Notes: generated from the letters alone by a model not told the origin. Positions 33,770 through 43,122 are shown, counted from the first letter of the stretch. The stretch: 64,000 nt of DNA from Eubacterium sp. (GCA_015655975.1 DVEP01000044.1:68497-132496); one strand, 5' to 3'. A program made the numbers and translations.

Positions 33770-35284
33770 ATGACAAATGTTTTAGAGTTTCTTGAAAATT
33801 CAGCAAAAACTCATAGCGATAAAATAGTTGTTGAAGATGTTGAAAAAGGCTATACATATTCGCAGTTTGTTGACTTGTCAAAAGCAATCGGCAGTAAAAT
33901 TGCCGAAACCGAAAGCGCAAGAAAACCGATAGTTGTGTTTATGGAGAAAAGCGCAGACGCTCTTGCCGCTTTTATGGGTATTGTTTACGCGGGTTGTTTC
34001 TATGTGATGATTAACCCCGAACATCCGACAGTCAGAATAAATCAGATTTTAAGCGTTTCGGGTGCAGATTATCTCATAACAACTCCCGAATATTCAGAAA
34101 AACTTTCAGAGTGTGAGTACAACGGAAAGGTTGCATATCTCGATGATTTGATGAAAAGCGAAATTGACAACGATAAACTTGCACAAATTCGCAGTCAATC
34201 ACAAGATGTTGACCCGCTTTACTGCAACTTTACTTCGGGCTCAACGGGTGTACCGAAAGGCGTACTTGTAGGTCATCGTTCCGTAATTGATTTTATGGAA
34301 TATTTCACAGATTTGTTTAACATTACGGAAGATGATATAATCGGTAACCAGGCTCCGTTCGATTTTGATGTTTCTGTTAAAGATATTTACTCAACATTTA
34401 AAACAGGCGCAACAATGGTTGTCATTCCTAAAAAACTGTTTTCAATTCCTATGCAGCTGCTCGACTATCTTTGCGAAAGAAAAGTTACAACACTCATTTG
34501 GGCAGTTTCGGCACTTTGTATGATTACAACGCTTAAAGGCTTTACATATAAAATTCCGACAGATATTAATAAAGTGCTTTTCAGCGGTGAAGCAATGCCG
34601 ATTAAACACTTGAATCAGTGGGAAAAATATTTGCCGAATGTTGACTATGTAAATCTCTACGGACCGACAGAAATTACATGTAACTGCACATACTACCGTG
34701 TTGACAGAGATTTTGAAAAAGGCGATGTTCTTCCTATCGGTCAGCCTTTCCCGAACGAAAAAGTTTTTCTTCTTGACGATGACGACAAAGAAATTACAAC
34801 TCCTGATGAACCGGGTGAACTTTGCGTTTCGGGTACTGCGCTTGCTCTCGGCTACTATAACAATGCAGAGCAAACTGCAAAAGCATTTGTTCAAAATCCG
34901 CTCAATAAGTCGTATCTTGAAACCATTTACAGAACGGGCGACCTTGCATACTACAACGCCGACGGCGAACTTTGTTTTGCAGGCAGAAAAGACTTTCAAA
35001 TCAAACATATGGGACACAGAATTGAACTTGAAGAAATCGAGGCGGCTATCAACGGCTGCAACGGTGTAACAAGAGCTTGTTGTGTTTTTGATACAAAGAG
35101 AAACAAAATTGTTGCTTTCTATGTAGGCGAGGCAGACAAAGAGTCAATTCACACTTACCTTTCGGAAAAACTTCCTGTATTTATGATACCGAATGTGTTC
35201 AATCAAATAGATGAAATGCCGCTTACTCAAAACGGCAAGATTGACAGAAAGTTTTTGCTTGCAAGTTGCGGAGGTAGAAGATAA
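33770..35284 (+). CDS. dltA: DltA-like amino-acid:carrier-protein ligase
   Basis: An adenylation enzyme that activates an amino acid with ATP and loads it on the small carrier protein encoded two genes later. The 504-residue product has the P-loop TSGSTGVPKG, NQAPFDFDVSVKDIYSTFKTG, NLYGPTEITCNCTYY, the hinge region YRTGDLAYYNADGELCFAGRKDFQIK, and the catalytic Lys in NGKIDRKFL. The overall pattern is DltA. However, the segment matching the CGE motif of Bacillus DltA, whose Cys is linked to D-Ala selection, reads FSGEAMP here. The amino acid used may therefore not be D-alanine. It overlaps the decarboxylase by 1 bp. Confidence 0.85.
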   Translation: MTNVLEFLENSAKTHSDKIVVEDVEKGYTYSQFVDLSKAIGSKIAETESARKPIVVFMEKSADALAAFMGIVYAGCFYVMINPEHPTVRINQILSVSGADYLITTPEYSEKLSECEYNGKVAYLDDLMKSEIDNDKLAQIRSQSQDVDPLYCNFTSGSTGVPKGVLVGHRSVIDFMEYFTDLFNITEDDIIGNQAPFDFDVSVKDIYSTFKTGATMVVIPKKLFSIPMQLLDYLCERKVTTLIWAVSALCMITTLKGFTYKIPTDINKVLFSGEAMPIKHLNQWEKYLPNVDYVNLYGPTEITCNCTYYRVDRDFEKGDVLPIGQPFPNEKVFLLDDDDKEITTPDEPGELCVSGTALALGYYNNAEQTAKAFVQNPLNKSYLETIYRTGDLAYYNADGELCFAGRKDFQIKHMGHRIELEEIEAAINGCNGVTRACCVFDTKRNKIVAFYVGEADKESIHTYLSEKLPVFMIPNVFNQIDEMPLTQNGKIDRKFLLASCGGRR

Positions 35285-36462
35285 TGAATGAATTACAAAT
35301 GAAAGAAGCTGCGTCAAAGTTTAAAACACCTTTCTATGTTTTTGACAGCGATGTTTTAAATGCTCAGGTAAAAAAGATTAAAGACGCTTTGCAGTCAACT
35401 GCTAAAGTTTGCTACGCTATGAAAGCAAATCCTTTCATCATTGCAGAAATTTTAGATACTGTTGATTGCTTTGAAGTTTGTTCTCCGGGCGAATTCAGAA
35501 TTTGCGAAAGAGCAAATATTCCTATGGAAAAGATTGTAATGTCCGGTGTGTACAAAAATAAAGACGACATTCACTATGCGCTCGATACATATAAAACCGA
35601 CGGTGTATATACTGTTGAGTCATATAATCAGTGGGTTTTGCTTTCCGAATACGCTGCCGAAAACAAAATGAATATCAAAGTTTTGCTCCGTCTTTCAAAC
35701 GGCAATCAGTTCGGTATGGACAAGTCTGTTCTTGAAAGCATTGTTGCCGACAGAGAAAATCATCCGTATATTCATATTGAGGGCGTACAGTATTTTACAG
35801 GTACTCAAAAAAAGCCAGCGTCAAAAATTGAAAGAGAAATCAGAAAAATAGACGCTTTAGTTGTTGAACTGAAAGAAAAGTACGGCTTTGAATCAGAAAA
35901 AATCGAGTACGGTCCGGGTTTGCCCATTTGCTATTTCGACGGCGAAGAAAATGTTGAAGACGAAATGTTGCAGGCACTTTGCAACGCTATCAAAGAAATG
36001 CAGTTTAAAGGCGAAATTGTGCTTGAAATGGGCAGATATATTGCTGCATACTGCGGATACTACTTTACAAAAGTAGTAGATGAAAAAGTAAATAAATCAC
36101 AGCCGTATTGTATAATTGACGGCGGCGTGCACCATGTTAATTATTACGGACAGATGATGGCTATGAAAATGCCTCCTATTATTCATCTTGAAGAAAACAA
36201 AGACGCAGAGGAAAAAAATTGGTCAATCTGCGGAAGTCTTTGTACTGTAAACGATGTGCTTGTTAAAGCGTATCCGTTCAAAGACCTTAAACTCGGCGAT
36301 ACGCTTGTGTTCAAGAAAACAGGCGCATACTCTTCAACAGAGGGTATCTCGCTTTTGCTCAGCAGAGATTTGCCTCAAATCATTGTATATTCACAAAAAG
36401 ATGGTTACCGCGTTGCAAGAACACACTATGCAACCGATATCATAAATTACTTTCAAAATTAA
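35284..36462 (+). CDS. fold-type III PLP decarboxylase (BtrK/LysA-like)
   Basis: A pyridoxal-phosphate enzyme of the diaminopimelate/ornithine decarboxylase fold, 392 residues. The Schiff-base lysine is Lys47 in CYAMKANPFI. The glycine-rich phosphate site and YGPGLPICYF follow, then EMGRYIAAYCGYYFTKVVD and the partner-subunit Cys in CGSLCTVNDVLVK. That last motif resembles the carrier-protein and siderophore type decarboxylases (BtrK, PvsE) more than LysA. It lies between dltA and dltC without gaps, so it probably acts on the same amino acid. A decarboxylase is not part of a classical dlt operon. The substrate is not known. Confidence 0.8.
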   Translation: MNELQMKEAASKFKTPFYVFDSDVLNAQVKKIKDALQSTAKVCYAMKANPFIIAEILDTVDCFEVCSPGEFRICERANIPMEKIVMSGVYKNKDDIHYALDTYKTDGVYTVESYNQWVLLSEYAAENKMNIKVLLRLSNGNQFGMDKSVLESIVADRENHPYIHIEGVQYFTGTQKKPASKIEREIRKIDALVVELKEKYGFESEKIEYGPGLPICYFDGEENVEDEMLQALCNAIKEMQFKGEIVLEMGRYIAAYCGYYFTKVVDEKVNKSQPYCIIDGGVHHVNYYGQMMAMKMPPIIHLEENKDAEEKNWSICGSLCTVNDVLVKAYPFKDLKLGDTLVFKKTGAYSSTEGISLLLSRDLPQIIVYSQKDGYRVARTHYATDIINYFQN

Positions 36463-36482
36463 GAAAAAAGGAGAAAATCAAA

Positions 36483-36713
36483 ATGGAAGAACTTTTAGAA
36501 ATCTTAGAGGACATCAAACCGGGCGTTGACTATGAAAATGAGGACAAACTCATTGACAACGCAATTCTCGACTCATTTTCAATACTCTCACTCGTATCTG
36601 AACTTGAAGATGCGTTTGACATTGAAATCACACCCGTATATCTTGTTCCCGAAAACTTCAACTCAGCAAAAGCTCTTTGGAGCATGATTCAAAAACTTCA
36701 AGAGGAGAACTAA
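36483..36713 (+). CDS. dltC: DltC-like acyl carrier protein
   Basis: A 76-residue acidic carrier protein that receives a phosphopantetheine arm at Ser31 in NAILDSFSILSLVSELE. That LDSF motif, followed by FDIEITPVYLVPENFNSAKALWSMI, matches DltC rather than a fatty-acid ACP. It would hold the activated amino acid as a thioester for export by the MBOAT protein. AAAGGAG precedes the ATG, and the stop is followed directly by the MBOAT gene. Confidence 0.85.
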   Translation: MEELLEILEDIKPGVDYENEDKLIDNAILDSFSILSLVSELEDAFDIEITPVYLVPENFNSAKALWSMIQKLQEEN

Positions 36714-38306
36714 ATGGCGTATAATTCAATATTGTTTTTATGCGCTTTTTTACCTGTGTCGCTTTTACTCTACCAAGTAGTGCCGAAGCGATACAGGTGG
36801 GTTGAATTACTTGCTTTCAGTTATCTTTTCTTCTTTCTTTTCAGCGGAAAGTTAATTGTTTTTATTCTTATTTCAACTGTCAGTATTTATGTTCTTGCGT
36901 TGCTCTTGGATAAGTGCAAGGCGAACTACAAACTAAAAAGAAAATCGGCAGAAAGTAAAGCGGATAAAGATTCTTTAAAAAAATCATTTACAAGACAAAA
37001 AAGATTTTTGCTGTGGACAGGTATTATAATCAATATAGGTATTCTTGCCTTTTTGAAATACTATAATTTCTTCGGACACAACTTCAATCTTTTGTTTGAC
37101 GCACTCAACTTGAATGCGTCGCTACCGCATTTAAAATTATTTACTCCTATCGGAATATCTTTCTATTCCCTTCAGGCAGTTTCATACTTAACAGATGTTT
37201 ACGGCGGAAAAATTTCGGCAGATAAAAACTTCGGCAGACTTGCTCTTTATATGTCGTTTTTCCCGATAATTATGGAAGGTCCGATTTGCCGCTATTCTCA
37301 AATAGCAGACGACCTCTATTCAGGCAGACCTCTGAAATTCAAAAATCTTCAAGACGGATTTATCAGAGTTTTATGGGGCTTGTTCAAAAAAATTATCATC
37401 GCAGACAGACTGAATGTTTTAGTAGGAGAAATATTCGGCCACAGCGAAAAATACGGCGGACTTGTCATCATTCTCGGTGCTGTCAGCTATACATACCAAC
37501 TCTATATGGAGTTCTCGGGTTGTATAGATATGACTATCGGTATCGGTCAGATGTTTGGCGTTACAATACCCGAAAACTTCCGTCAGCCGTTCTTCTCTCG
37601 TTCGGCGTCTGAATTTTGGCGCAGATGGCACATCACTCTCGGCGCATTTTTCAGAGACTATATTTTCTATCCTATTTCTCTTACCAAGTTTGTTAAAAAT
37701 GTCGGTAAGAAGTCAAGAAAGCGTTTCAAAAATCATTTCGGTCAAGTCATTCCGTCAGCATTTGCATTGTTCGGTGTGTGGATATGCAACGGCTTTTGGC
37801 ACGGAACGGGCTGGACATATATTTTCTACGGACTGTACTATTTCGTAATTATTTTACTTGAAAATATCTTTGAACCGTACAGTTACAAATTTACAGATAA
37901 ATTCAAAATCAACAGAGAGTCGTGGGGCTTTAAAGCACTGCAGATTACAAAGACGCTCATCATCATATTTACAGGCGAATTGTTCTTCAGAGCGCCGAGA
38001 ATGCTCACTGCAATCAGTATGTTTAAATCTATCTTTACAGACTTCAGCTTTTCTGTATTCACGGACGGAACATTGTCTGCCATTCCTTTCAGCGTTTACG
38101 ACTACGCTGTTTGTATTGTTGGCTTCTTTGTTGTTTTGGCTGTCGGAATTATTCACGAAAAAGGTATTTCTATCAGAGAAAAACTCGACCAAAAGAATTT
38201 TGCAGTTCAGTTTACAGTATATATGCTGTTGATACTTTCAATAGTTATTTTCGGTGCTTACAGCGGTGCATACGCACCTGTTGACCCGATTTACGCAGGA
38301 TTTTAA
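36714..38306 (+). CDS. dltB: DltB-like MBOAT acyltransferase
   Basis: A polytopic membrane protein (530 residues) of the membrane-bound O-acyltransferase family. It would pass the aminoacyl group from the carrier protein across the membrane. The signature includes GISFYSLQAVSYLTDVY, SEFWRRWHITLGAFFRDYIFYPIS, and the invariant His363 in CNGFWHGTGWTYIFYGLYY. Compared with Bacillus DltB (about 400 residues) it is longer, with a Lys-rich cytoplasmic insert near residues 65-95. It starts one base after dltC. Confidence 0.9.
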   Translation: MAYNSILFLCAFLPVSLLLYQVVPKRYRWVELLAFSYLFFFLFSGKLIVFILISTVSIYVLALLLDKCKANYKLKRKSAESKADKDSLKKSFTRQKRFLLWTGIIINIGILAFLKYYNFFGHNFNLLFDALNLNASLPHLKLFTPIGISFYSLQAVSYLTDVYGGKISADKNFGRLALYMSFFPIIMEGPICRYSQIADDLYSGRPLKFKNLQDGFIRVLWGLFKKIIIADRLNVLVGEIFGHSEKYGGLVIILGAVSYTYQLYMEFSGCIDMTIGIGQMFGVTIPENFRQPFFSRSASEFWRRWHITLGAFFRDYIFYPISLTKFVKNVGKKSRKRFKNHFGQVIPSAFALFGVWICNGFWHGTGWTYIFYGLYYFVIILLENIFEPYSYKFTDKFKINRESWGFKALQITKTLIIIFTGELFFRAPRMLTAISMFKSIFTDFSFSVFTDGTLSAIPFSVYDYAVCIVGFFVVLAVGIIHEKGISIREKLDQKNFAVQFTVYMLLILSIVIFGAYSGAYAPVDPIYAGF

Positions 38307-38321
38307 AAAGGAGGTACAAAA

Positions 38322-39293
38322 ATGTTTGCAAAAATAATGAAACCGTTGTCTTTTGCCTTGACATTCGTTTTGATAATAACCGGTTTAGGCTACCTTTTTG
38401 TGCCTAAATATGCGAACGATATTGATTCAAATCTGGCAACCGAGAAAGTTTCAAAAGGTATTTTTAATGAAGAAAAAAACACTGTTGACTTTTTGGTTAT
38501 AGGAGACAGCGAGAGTTACACAACAGTATCTCCTATGGAAATCTTCAACAAGTACGGCTATGCGGGTTTTGTAAGCGGTGTTCCCGGTATGAGAATTCAG
38601 GACATCTACTACAATTTGGAAGATATATATAAAGTTCAGCAACCGAAAGTTGTATTGTTGGAGTGCAACGCAGTTTTCAGATACCACAGCGGAGATATGA
38701 AACAAATGCAGCTTACTGCTGAGGGCTGGCTTAAAAGAGCGTTTCCTATTTTTGAAAATCACAACAGATGGAAAAATATGATTCAAAACGCAGTCAGCGA
38801 TGAAAAGTGCTATGTTGACAAAAAAGACCCGCTTAAAGGTTTTGACTACAGAACGCGTGTGAAACCGTACAAAGGCAAACAGTGGATGCATAACACAAAA
38901 GAATCAAAAACTATGCATAAGATTAATAAAACATATCTCGAAAAAATCACAAATCTTTGTAAAGAAAAGGGTTCACAACTTGTTTTGTACAATGCTCCGG
39001 CTCCTAAAAACTGGACATACGAAAAGCACAATGCTATGGAAAAATATGCTAAAAAAAACGGTTTGACATATATTGATATGAATCTCAAAGTTGATGAAAT
39101 CGGCATTGATTGGAGCAAAGATTCTTGGGACAACGGCGACCATTTGAATTTTTCAGGTTGCAAAAAAACAACTGCATATATAGGAGATTGGTTGAACAGT
39201 AATTGCAGTCTTGAAGACCGTCGCGGTGATAATCTGTACGATTCGTGGAATGATAATTGGTACAACTATTTAAAAGCAACTAAGCAAATGTAG
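38322..39293 (+). CDS. dltD: DltD-like SGNH-fold protein, copy 1
   Basis: A 323-residue protein with one N-terminal membrane anchor (about residues 8-27) and an extracytoplasmic SGNH-type domain. The GDSE motif holds the candidate nucleophile Ser63, and DNGDHLNFSG near the C-terminus gives the Asp/His pair. Extracellular DltD or AlgJ/X-like partners complete acyl transfer to the envelope polymer. It starts after AAAGGAGG, 15 bp from the MBOAT gene. A close paralogue follows. Its length is shorter than Bacillus DltD (about 390). Confidence 0.75.
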   Translation: MFAKIMKPLSFALTFVLIITGLGYLFVPKYANDIDSNLATEKVSKGIFNEEKNTVDFLVIGDSESYTTVSPMEIFNKYGYAGFVSGVPGMRIQDIYYNLEDIYKVQQPKVVLLECNAVFRYHSGDMKQMQLTAEGWLKRAFPIFENHNRWKNMIQNAVSDEKCYVDKKDPLKGFDYRTRVKPYKGKQWMHNTKESKTMHKINKTYLEKITNLCKEKGSQLVLYNAPAPKNWTYEKHNAMEKYAKKNGLTYIDMNLKVDEIGIDWSKDSWDNGDHLNFSGCKKTTAYIGDWLNSNCSLEDRRGDNLYDSWNDNWYNYLKATKQM

Positions 39294-39316
39294 TTTTAGA
39301 TTGGAGGCGCTTTAAA

Positions 39317-40297
39317 ATGACCGGAAGAGTTATGAAAATATTGGCTATGAGCTTGGCACTTATTTTGTTTATAACAGGTACGGGTATTTTTATTGCGCCC
39401 AAACTTTTTCCGGACGCTCATAAAAGTCTTATGACTTCTGAAGCGGCGGACGGAATTTTCAATGAAAGAGTCAATACTGTTGACTTTTTGGTTATAGGCG
39501 ACAGCGAAACATACACAAGTGTGTCGCCTATGGAAATTTTCAATAAGTACGGCTACACGGGATATGTCAGCGGTGTGCCCGCAATGAAAATTCAAGATAT
39601 CTATTCAAATCTTGACGATATATATAAAACGCAAAAGCCGAAAGTTGTTTTGTTTGAAGCAAATGCCATTTTCAGAAAAACAGGCAATAAGTTTAAACAA
39701 ATTCAGTTGACTGTTGAAACTTGGGTCGGCAGAATTTCAGTTCCGTTTAATAAATGGAATAATAATATTTTAGATTCTTTTGATATAAAATATGTTGAAA
39801 TGAAAAACGAAGCGGCAAAGGAAACCGACTTTCTTAAAGGGTTTGATTACAGACCTGTTTTAAAAGCGTACAGCGGCGAACAATGGATGCATATCTCAAA
39901 TAAAAAAGAGACAATACCGAGTATAAATATTTCCTATTTAAACAAAATAGTTGAGTTGTGCAGAATAAACGGCAGTGAACTTATTTTGTACAGTGCCCCT
40001 GCTCCGAAGAATTGGACATACGAAAAGCACAACGCTATTCAGTACTATGCCGACAATAACAATATTGAGTATTTGGATATGAATTTGTTTGCAGATAAAA
40101 TCGGTATGGATTGGAGCAAAGACTCGGCTGATAAAGGCGACCATCTCAATTTTAACGGTGCTCAAAAGACCACTGCGTATATAGGCGGGTATTTAAACGA
40201 AAACTATAACTTGTCAGACCACAGAGGCGATTCAAGATATGACTCGTGGAACAAGGCGTGGTATAAGTATTTAAAGGAAACAGAACAAATCAGTTAG
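39317..40297 (+). CDS. dltD: DltD-like SGNH-fold protein, copy 2
   Basis: A tandem paralogue of the preceding gene (326 residues). It shares VDFLVIGDSE, SPMEIFNKYGY, the SGVP motif, APKNWTYEKHNA, and GDHLNF, with an N-terminal anchor. The two differ in the middle third, where copy 2 has VGRISVPFNKWNNN. Both retain the GDSE serine and the C-terminal His, so both could be active. Two copies might accept different polymers or form a heteromer (inference). It is the last gene of the operon and a terminator overlaps its stop. Confidence 0.75.
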   Translation: MTGRVMKILAMSLALILFITGTGIFIAPKLFPDAHKSLMTSEAADGIFNERVNTVDFLVIGDSETYTSVSPMEIFNKYGYTGYVSGVPAMKIQDIYSNLDDIYKTQKPKVVLFEANAIFRKTGNKFKQIQLTVETWVGRISVPFNKWNNNILDSFDIKYVEMKNEAAKETDFLKGFDYRPVLKAYSGEQWMHISNKKETIPSINISYLNKIVELCRINGSELILYSAPAPKNWTYEKHNAIQYYADNNNIEYLDMNLFADKIGMDWSKDSADKGDHLNFNGAQKTTAYIGGYLNENYNLSDHRGDSRYDSWNKAWYKYLKETEQIS

Positions 40298-40327
40298 CAG
40301 GCGTATTTTCGTCTGCTTTCTTTTTTG
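40296..40327 (+). terminator. terminator of the dlt-like operon
   Basis: AGCAGGCG (40296-40303) pairs with CGTCTGCT (40310-40317), followed by a T-rich run. The stem begins in the stop codon. Confidence 0.85.
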
Positions 40328-40369
40328 TATGACTTTATACTACAAAACAATTACATTTGCAACAGGATA

Positions 40370-40398
40370 TTGCAAGAAACTGCAAATAGTGATATAAT
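40370..40398 (+). promoter_or_regulatory. sigma-A promoter of upp
   Basis: TTGCAA (40370-40375), a 17-bp spacer and TATAAT (40393-40398) with an extended TGA. Confidence 0.7.
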
Positions 40399-40439
40399 TA
40401 ACAAGGTTAATTCAATATAATATTGAGAGGTATATTAAT

Positions 40440-41072
40440 ATGGACAGAAAAGTCATCATTATGGACCATCCGCTTATTCAACACAAGTTGTCAATTCTTC
40501 GCGATGTTAAAACGAGTACAAAGGAATTTCGCGACCTTGTAAATGAAATTGCTATGCTTATGATTTACGATGCAACAAGAGACCTTCCTCTTGAAGACAC
40601 AAAAGTTGAAACTCCGTGCGGTATTGCAAACTGCAAAGTTATTTCGGGCAGAAAACTTGCTTTTGTTCCGATTTTGAGAGCCGGTTTAGGTATGGTAGAG
40701 GGCGCTTTGTCACTTGTTCCTGCAGCAAGAATAGGTCATATCGGTCTTTACAGAGATGAAGAAACATTGAAACCTGTTGAATACTATTGCAAACTTCCGA
40801 AAGACATTGAAAAGAGAGATGTTTTTGTAACAGACCCAATGCTTGCAACAGGCGGTTCGGCTATTGACGCCATTTCTCAAATAAAACTCAGAAATCCGAG
40901 AAGCATTAAGTTCCTTTGTATCATAGCGGCACCTGAGGGACTTGAGGCACTCAAAAAAGCGCACCCTGATGTTGATATTTACTGCGCAGGTCTTGACGAC
41001 CATTTGAATGAAAACGGATATATTGTTCCGGGTTTAGGCGATGCAGGCGACAGAATTTTCGGTACAAAATAA
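40440..41072 (+). CDS. upp: uracil phosphoribosyltransferase
   Basis: Upp salvages uracil to UMP using PRPP. The 210-residue product starts MDHPLIQHKLSILRD, and carries ILRAGLGMVEGAL, the PRPP-binding VTDPMLATGGSAIDAI, and GYIVPGLGDAGDRIFGTK at the C-terminus, all standard. GAGAGG precedes the ATG. It stands alone between its own promoter and terminator. Confidence 0.98.
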   Translation: MDRKVIIMDHPLIQHKLSILRDVKTSTKEFRDLVNEIAMLMIYDATRDLPLEDTKVETPCGIANCKVISGRKLAFVPILRAGLGMVEGALSLVPAARIGHIGLYRDEETLKPVEYYCKLPKDIEKRDVFVTDPMLATGGSAIDAISQIKLRNPRSIKFLCIIAAPEGLEALKKAHPDVDIYCAGLDDHLNENGYIVPGLGDAGDRIFGTK

Positions 41073-41077
41073 TTTTA

Positions 41078-41118
41078 AAAAGCTTTCTTTTGCATCTTGC
41101 GGGAGAAAGTTTTTTCTT
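41078..41118 (+). terminator. terminator after upp
   Basis: A CTTTCT / AGAAAG outer stem with a TGC / GCG-containing inner part is followed by TTTTTTC. It is less regular than the other terminators of the window. Confidence 0.55.
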
Positions 41119-41270
41119 ATTAAGAGTTTTTTATTTTTCTTTTTGTTATATAATTTCGAGTATTGTTTTTTTAAAGAAAAAAATGTATAATTATATAGGT
41201 TCGTTGTTTTTTGTTAATAAACGGGCGTATATTGCAATTTTGCAAAATAAATATAATTTAAGGAGAAAAA

Positions 41271-42368
41271 ATGAAAAAGACTAAAAGTAAAAGTGTTTTA
41301 AAAACAGTGTTGAGCATTGTTGCCGTTTTTTTGGCAATAGCCGTAGTTGTTGTAAGTGTACTGTTTTTCCCGCTTATGGGTAAAAAGCATACAGAAATAT
41401 GGAGCGCAAAACAAACTTTTGACATTCAAAAAATTCAAACTTTGGAAAAAACGCGCGACGATTATAAAATACTTATGTTTACCGATACACAACTTTGGTC
41501 CGATTTGTCTGTAAACGGCGAATGTTATGATGAAATGGATACGCTTGTGGAAAAAACTCAGCCCGATTTAATCGTGCTTCCGGGCGACAATTTATCGGCG
41601 CTTGCTTCTCGTTTTTCTATAAATAATTTCATCAAACATATGGACTCATACAAAATTCCGTGGGCTCCTGTTTTCGGAAATCACGATGCTGAAATTCCGA
41701 CAACTTCAAAAAATTGGCAGGGCGATAAATATATGGAGTCGGAATATTGTTTGTTTGAAAAAGGTCCGTCAAACCTTTACGGCTGCGGAAACTATGTTTT
41801 AAACATCACGGAAAACGGAACTCCTATTTACTCGATTTTTATGTTTGACAACGGCCAATACACAAAGTATGAAAACAGCGAAAATCGTGAAGTTTGGATG
41901 GGCTATGAACAAATTGCGTGGTATGAGTGGAATGTAAAAGGTATTGCGCAAACAGCAGGCAGAGTTGTGCCGTCTATGACCTTTTCACACTTTGCATTGC
42001 CTGAATTTAAAGAGGCGGTAGAAAAAGTCGGTGTGTTGGACGAAAGTACAAACAGATATTCAATACCGAGCGAATACGGCTTCGGAGAGTGCGCATATCT
42101 TCCGGGTACTGCACCTGTTAATTCGGGCTTCTTTGATAAATGCCTTGAACTCGGCTCCACAAAGTATATTTTTTGCGGACACGACCATGAAAATAACGCG
42201 AGCGTTAAATATCAGGGCATCACTATGACTTACGGTTTGAAAACAGGTCCTTCTCCTATTCCGTGGAACAACGCATTGGAAACAGGGGGTACACTCATCA
42301 CTATAAACGGTAAAGGTCAAAATCAAAGTGTCGGCATTGAAAACATTGTAGTTACACAAAAGAAATAA
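41271..42368 (+). CDS. membrane-anchored metallophosphoesterase
   Basis: A 365-residue calcineurin-like phosphoesterase anchored by one N-terminal membrane span (about residues 13-33), so the catalytic domain is outside the cytoplasm. The metal motifs are MFTDTQLW (with Gln where His is common), IVLPGDNLS, the GNHD in PVFGNHDAEIP, TFSHFALPEF, and IFCGHDHENN. The substrate may be a nucleotide, phospholipid or phosphate ester; sequence does not tell. AAGGAG lies ahead of the ATG. The segment 41118-41270 before it shows only AT-rich sequence. Confidence 0.82.
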   Translation: MKKTKSKSVLKTVLSIVAVFLAIAVVVVSVLFFPLMGKKHTEIWSAKQTFDIQKIQTLEKTRDDYKILMFTDTQLWSDLSVNGECYDEMDTLVEKTQPDLIVLPGDNLSALASRFSINNFIKHMDSYKIPWAPVFGNHDAEIPTTSKNWQGDKYMESEYCLFEKGPSNLYGCGNYVLNITENGTPIYSIFMFDNGQYTKYENSENREVWMGYEQIAWYEWNVKGIAQTAGRVVPSMTFSHFALPEFKEAVEKVGVLDESTNRYSIPSEYGFGECAYLPGTAPVNSGFFDKCLELGSTKYIFCGHDHENNASVKYQGITMTYGLKTGPSPIPWNNALETGGTLITINGKGQNQSVGIENIVVTQKK

Positions 42369-42435
42369 TTTGTTTTGATAATTTTTGATTTTGAAATGTT
42401 TATTGAATCAATCTGAAAATATGAATAAAAAAATG

Positions 42436-42472
42436 ACCACCTAACGCAAAAATGCAGTAGGTGGTTTTTTGT
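42436..42472 (+). terminator. terminator after the metallophosphoesterase
   Basis: ACCACCTA (42436-42443) pairs with TAGGTGGT (42458-42465), then a T-run. It lies between convergent genes. Confidence 0.8.
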
Positions 42473-42500
42473 GTGTTGTTTGTGAATGTGTTTTTATGTA

Positions 42501-42959
42501 CTAAGACTTGCTTTTTTCATTTTCTTTTTTAGCCAAATCGTTTGTGTTGATACTTCCGCGGTAAACCCAAAAACGACATACGAGAAACTCTGTACTCATA
42601 TTGCAAAGCATAGTAACGGCGAGAACAATATATTCATTTATACCGTTTGTTTCTGCCAAGTTGCCCAAGTAAGTTGAAAGCGGTGTAAAAATTAAGTAAT
42701 AGAACGCCACTTTGAGCATTGCAATGGGAACATTGTTCGCCGACTTGAAAGTGTAGCGTCGGTTTACAGTGAAATTGTAAAGCACAGATAAAATAAGTGC
42801 AGGCAGATAGCAAAGCCAGTAACTCGGTATTTTAATCACTTCGTTTAAAAGTGTAAAAGTCAACACTTGAATGATTCCTGCACCGAGAGAAAATGCAACA
42901 AATTTTGCTATTTGTACAATTGTCTGTTTTGCCGTCAATTTTTGTTTTTCCTCTTTCAT
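42501..42959 (-). CDS. GtrA-family membrane protein
   Basis: A 152-residue protein with four predicted membrane spans in the GtrA pattern: FVAFSLGAGIIQVLTFTLLNE, YWLCYLPALILSVLYNFTVNRRYTF, an internal span, and MLCNMSTEFLVCRFWVYR. GtrA-like proteins take part in moving undecaprenyl-linked sugars across the membrane. The conserved N..RRYTF after span two is visible. It has GGGGGTTA before the ATG. It stands alone; no glycosyltransferase is adjacent. Confidence 0.8.
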   Translation of the reverse strand: MKEEKQKLTAKQTIVQIAKFVAFSLGAGIIQVLTFTLLNEVIKIPSYWLCYLPALILSVLYNFTVNRRYTFKSANNVPIAMLKVAFYYLIFTPLSTYLGNLAETNGINEYIVLAVTMLCNMSTEFLVCRFWVYRGSINTNDLAKKENEKSKS

Positions 42960-43122
42960 AGAATAACCCCCATACTCTGCCGAAACAGAATTTTTAACAA
43001 TAAAAATCGCAATTTTACCGTTAATAAAATTATAGTTGTTTTCCCGACTTTAATCAATAGAAAAAAGGAAAATTTACAAAATAAGGAAATATGTATTAAA
43101 CTTTGCTTATATGTATGATTGA

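Noticed and set aside
38322..40297. dltD duplication as an assembly artefact
   Set aside because: The copies differ at many positions, in both length and the central third, so they are real diverged paralogues.
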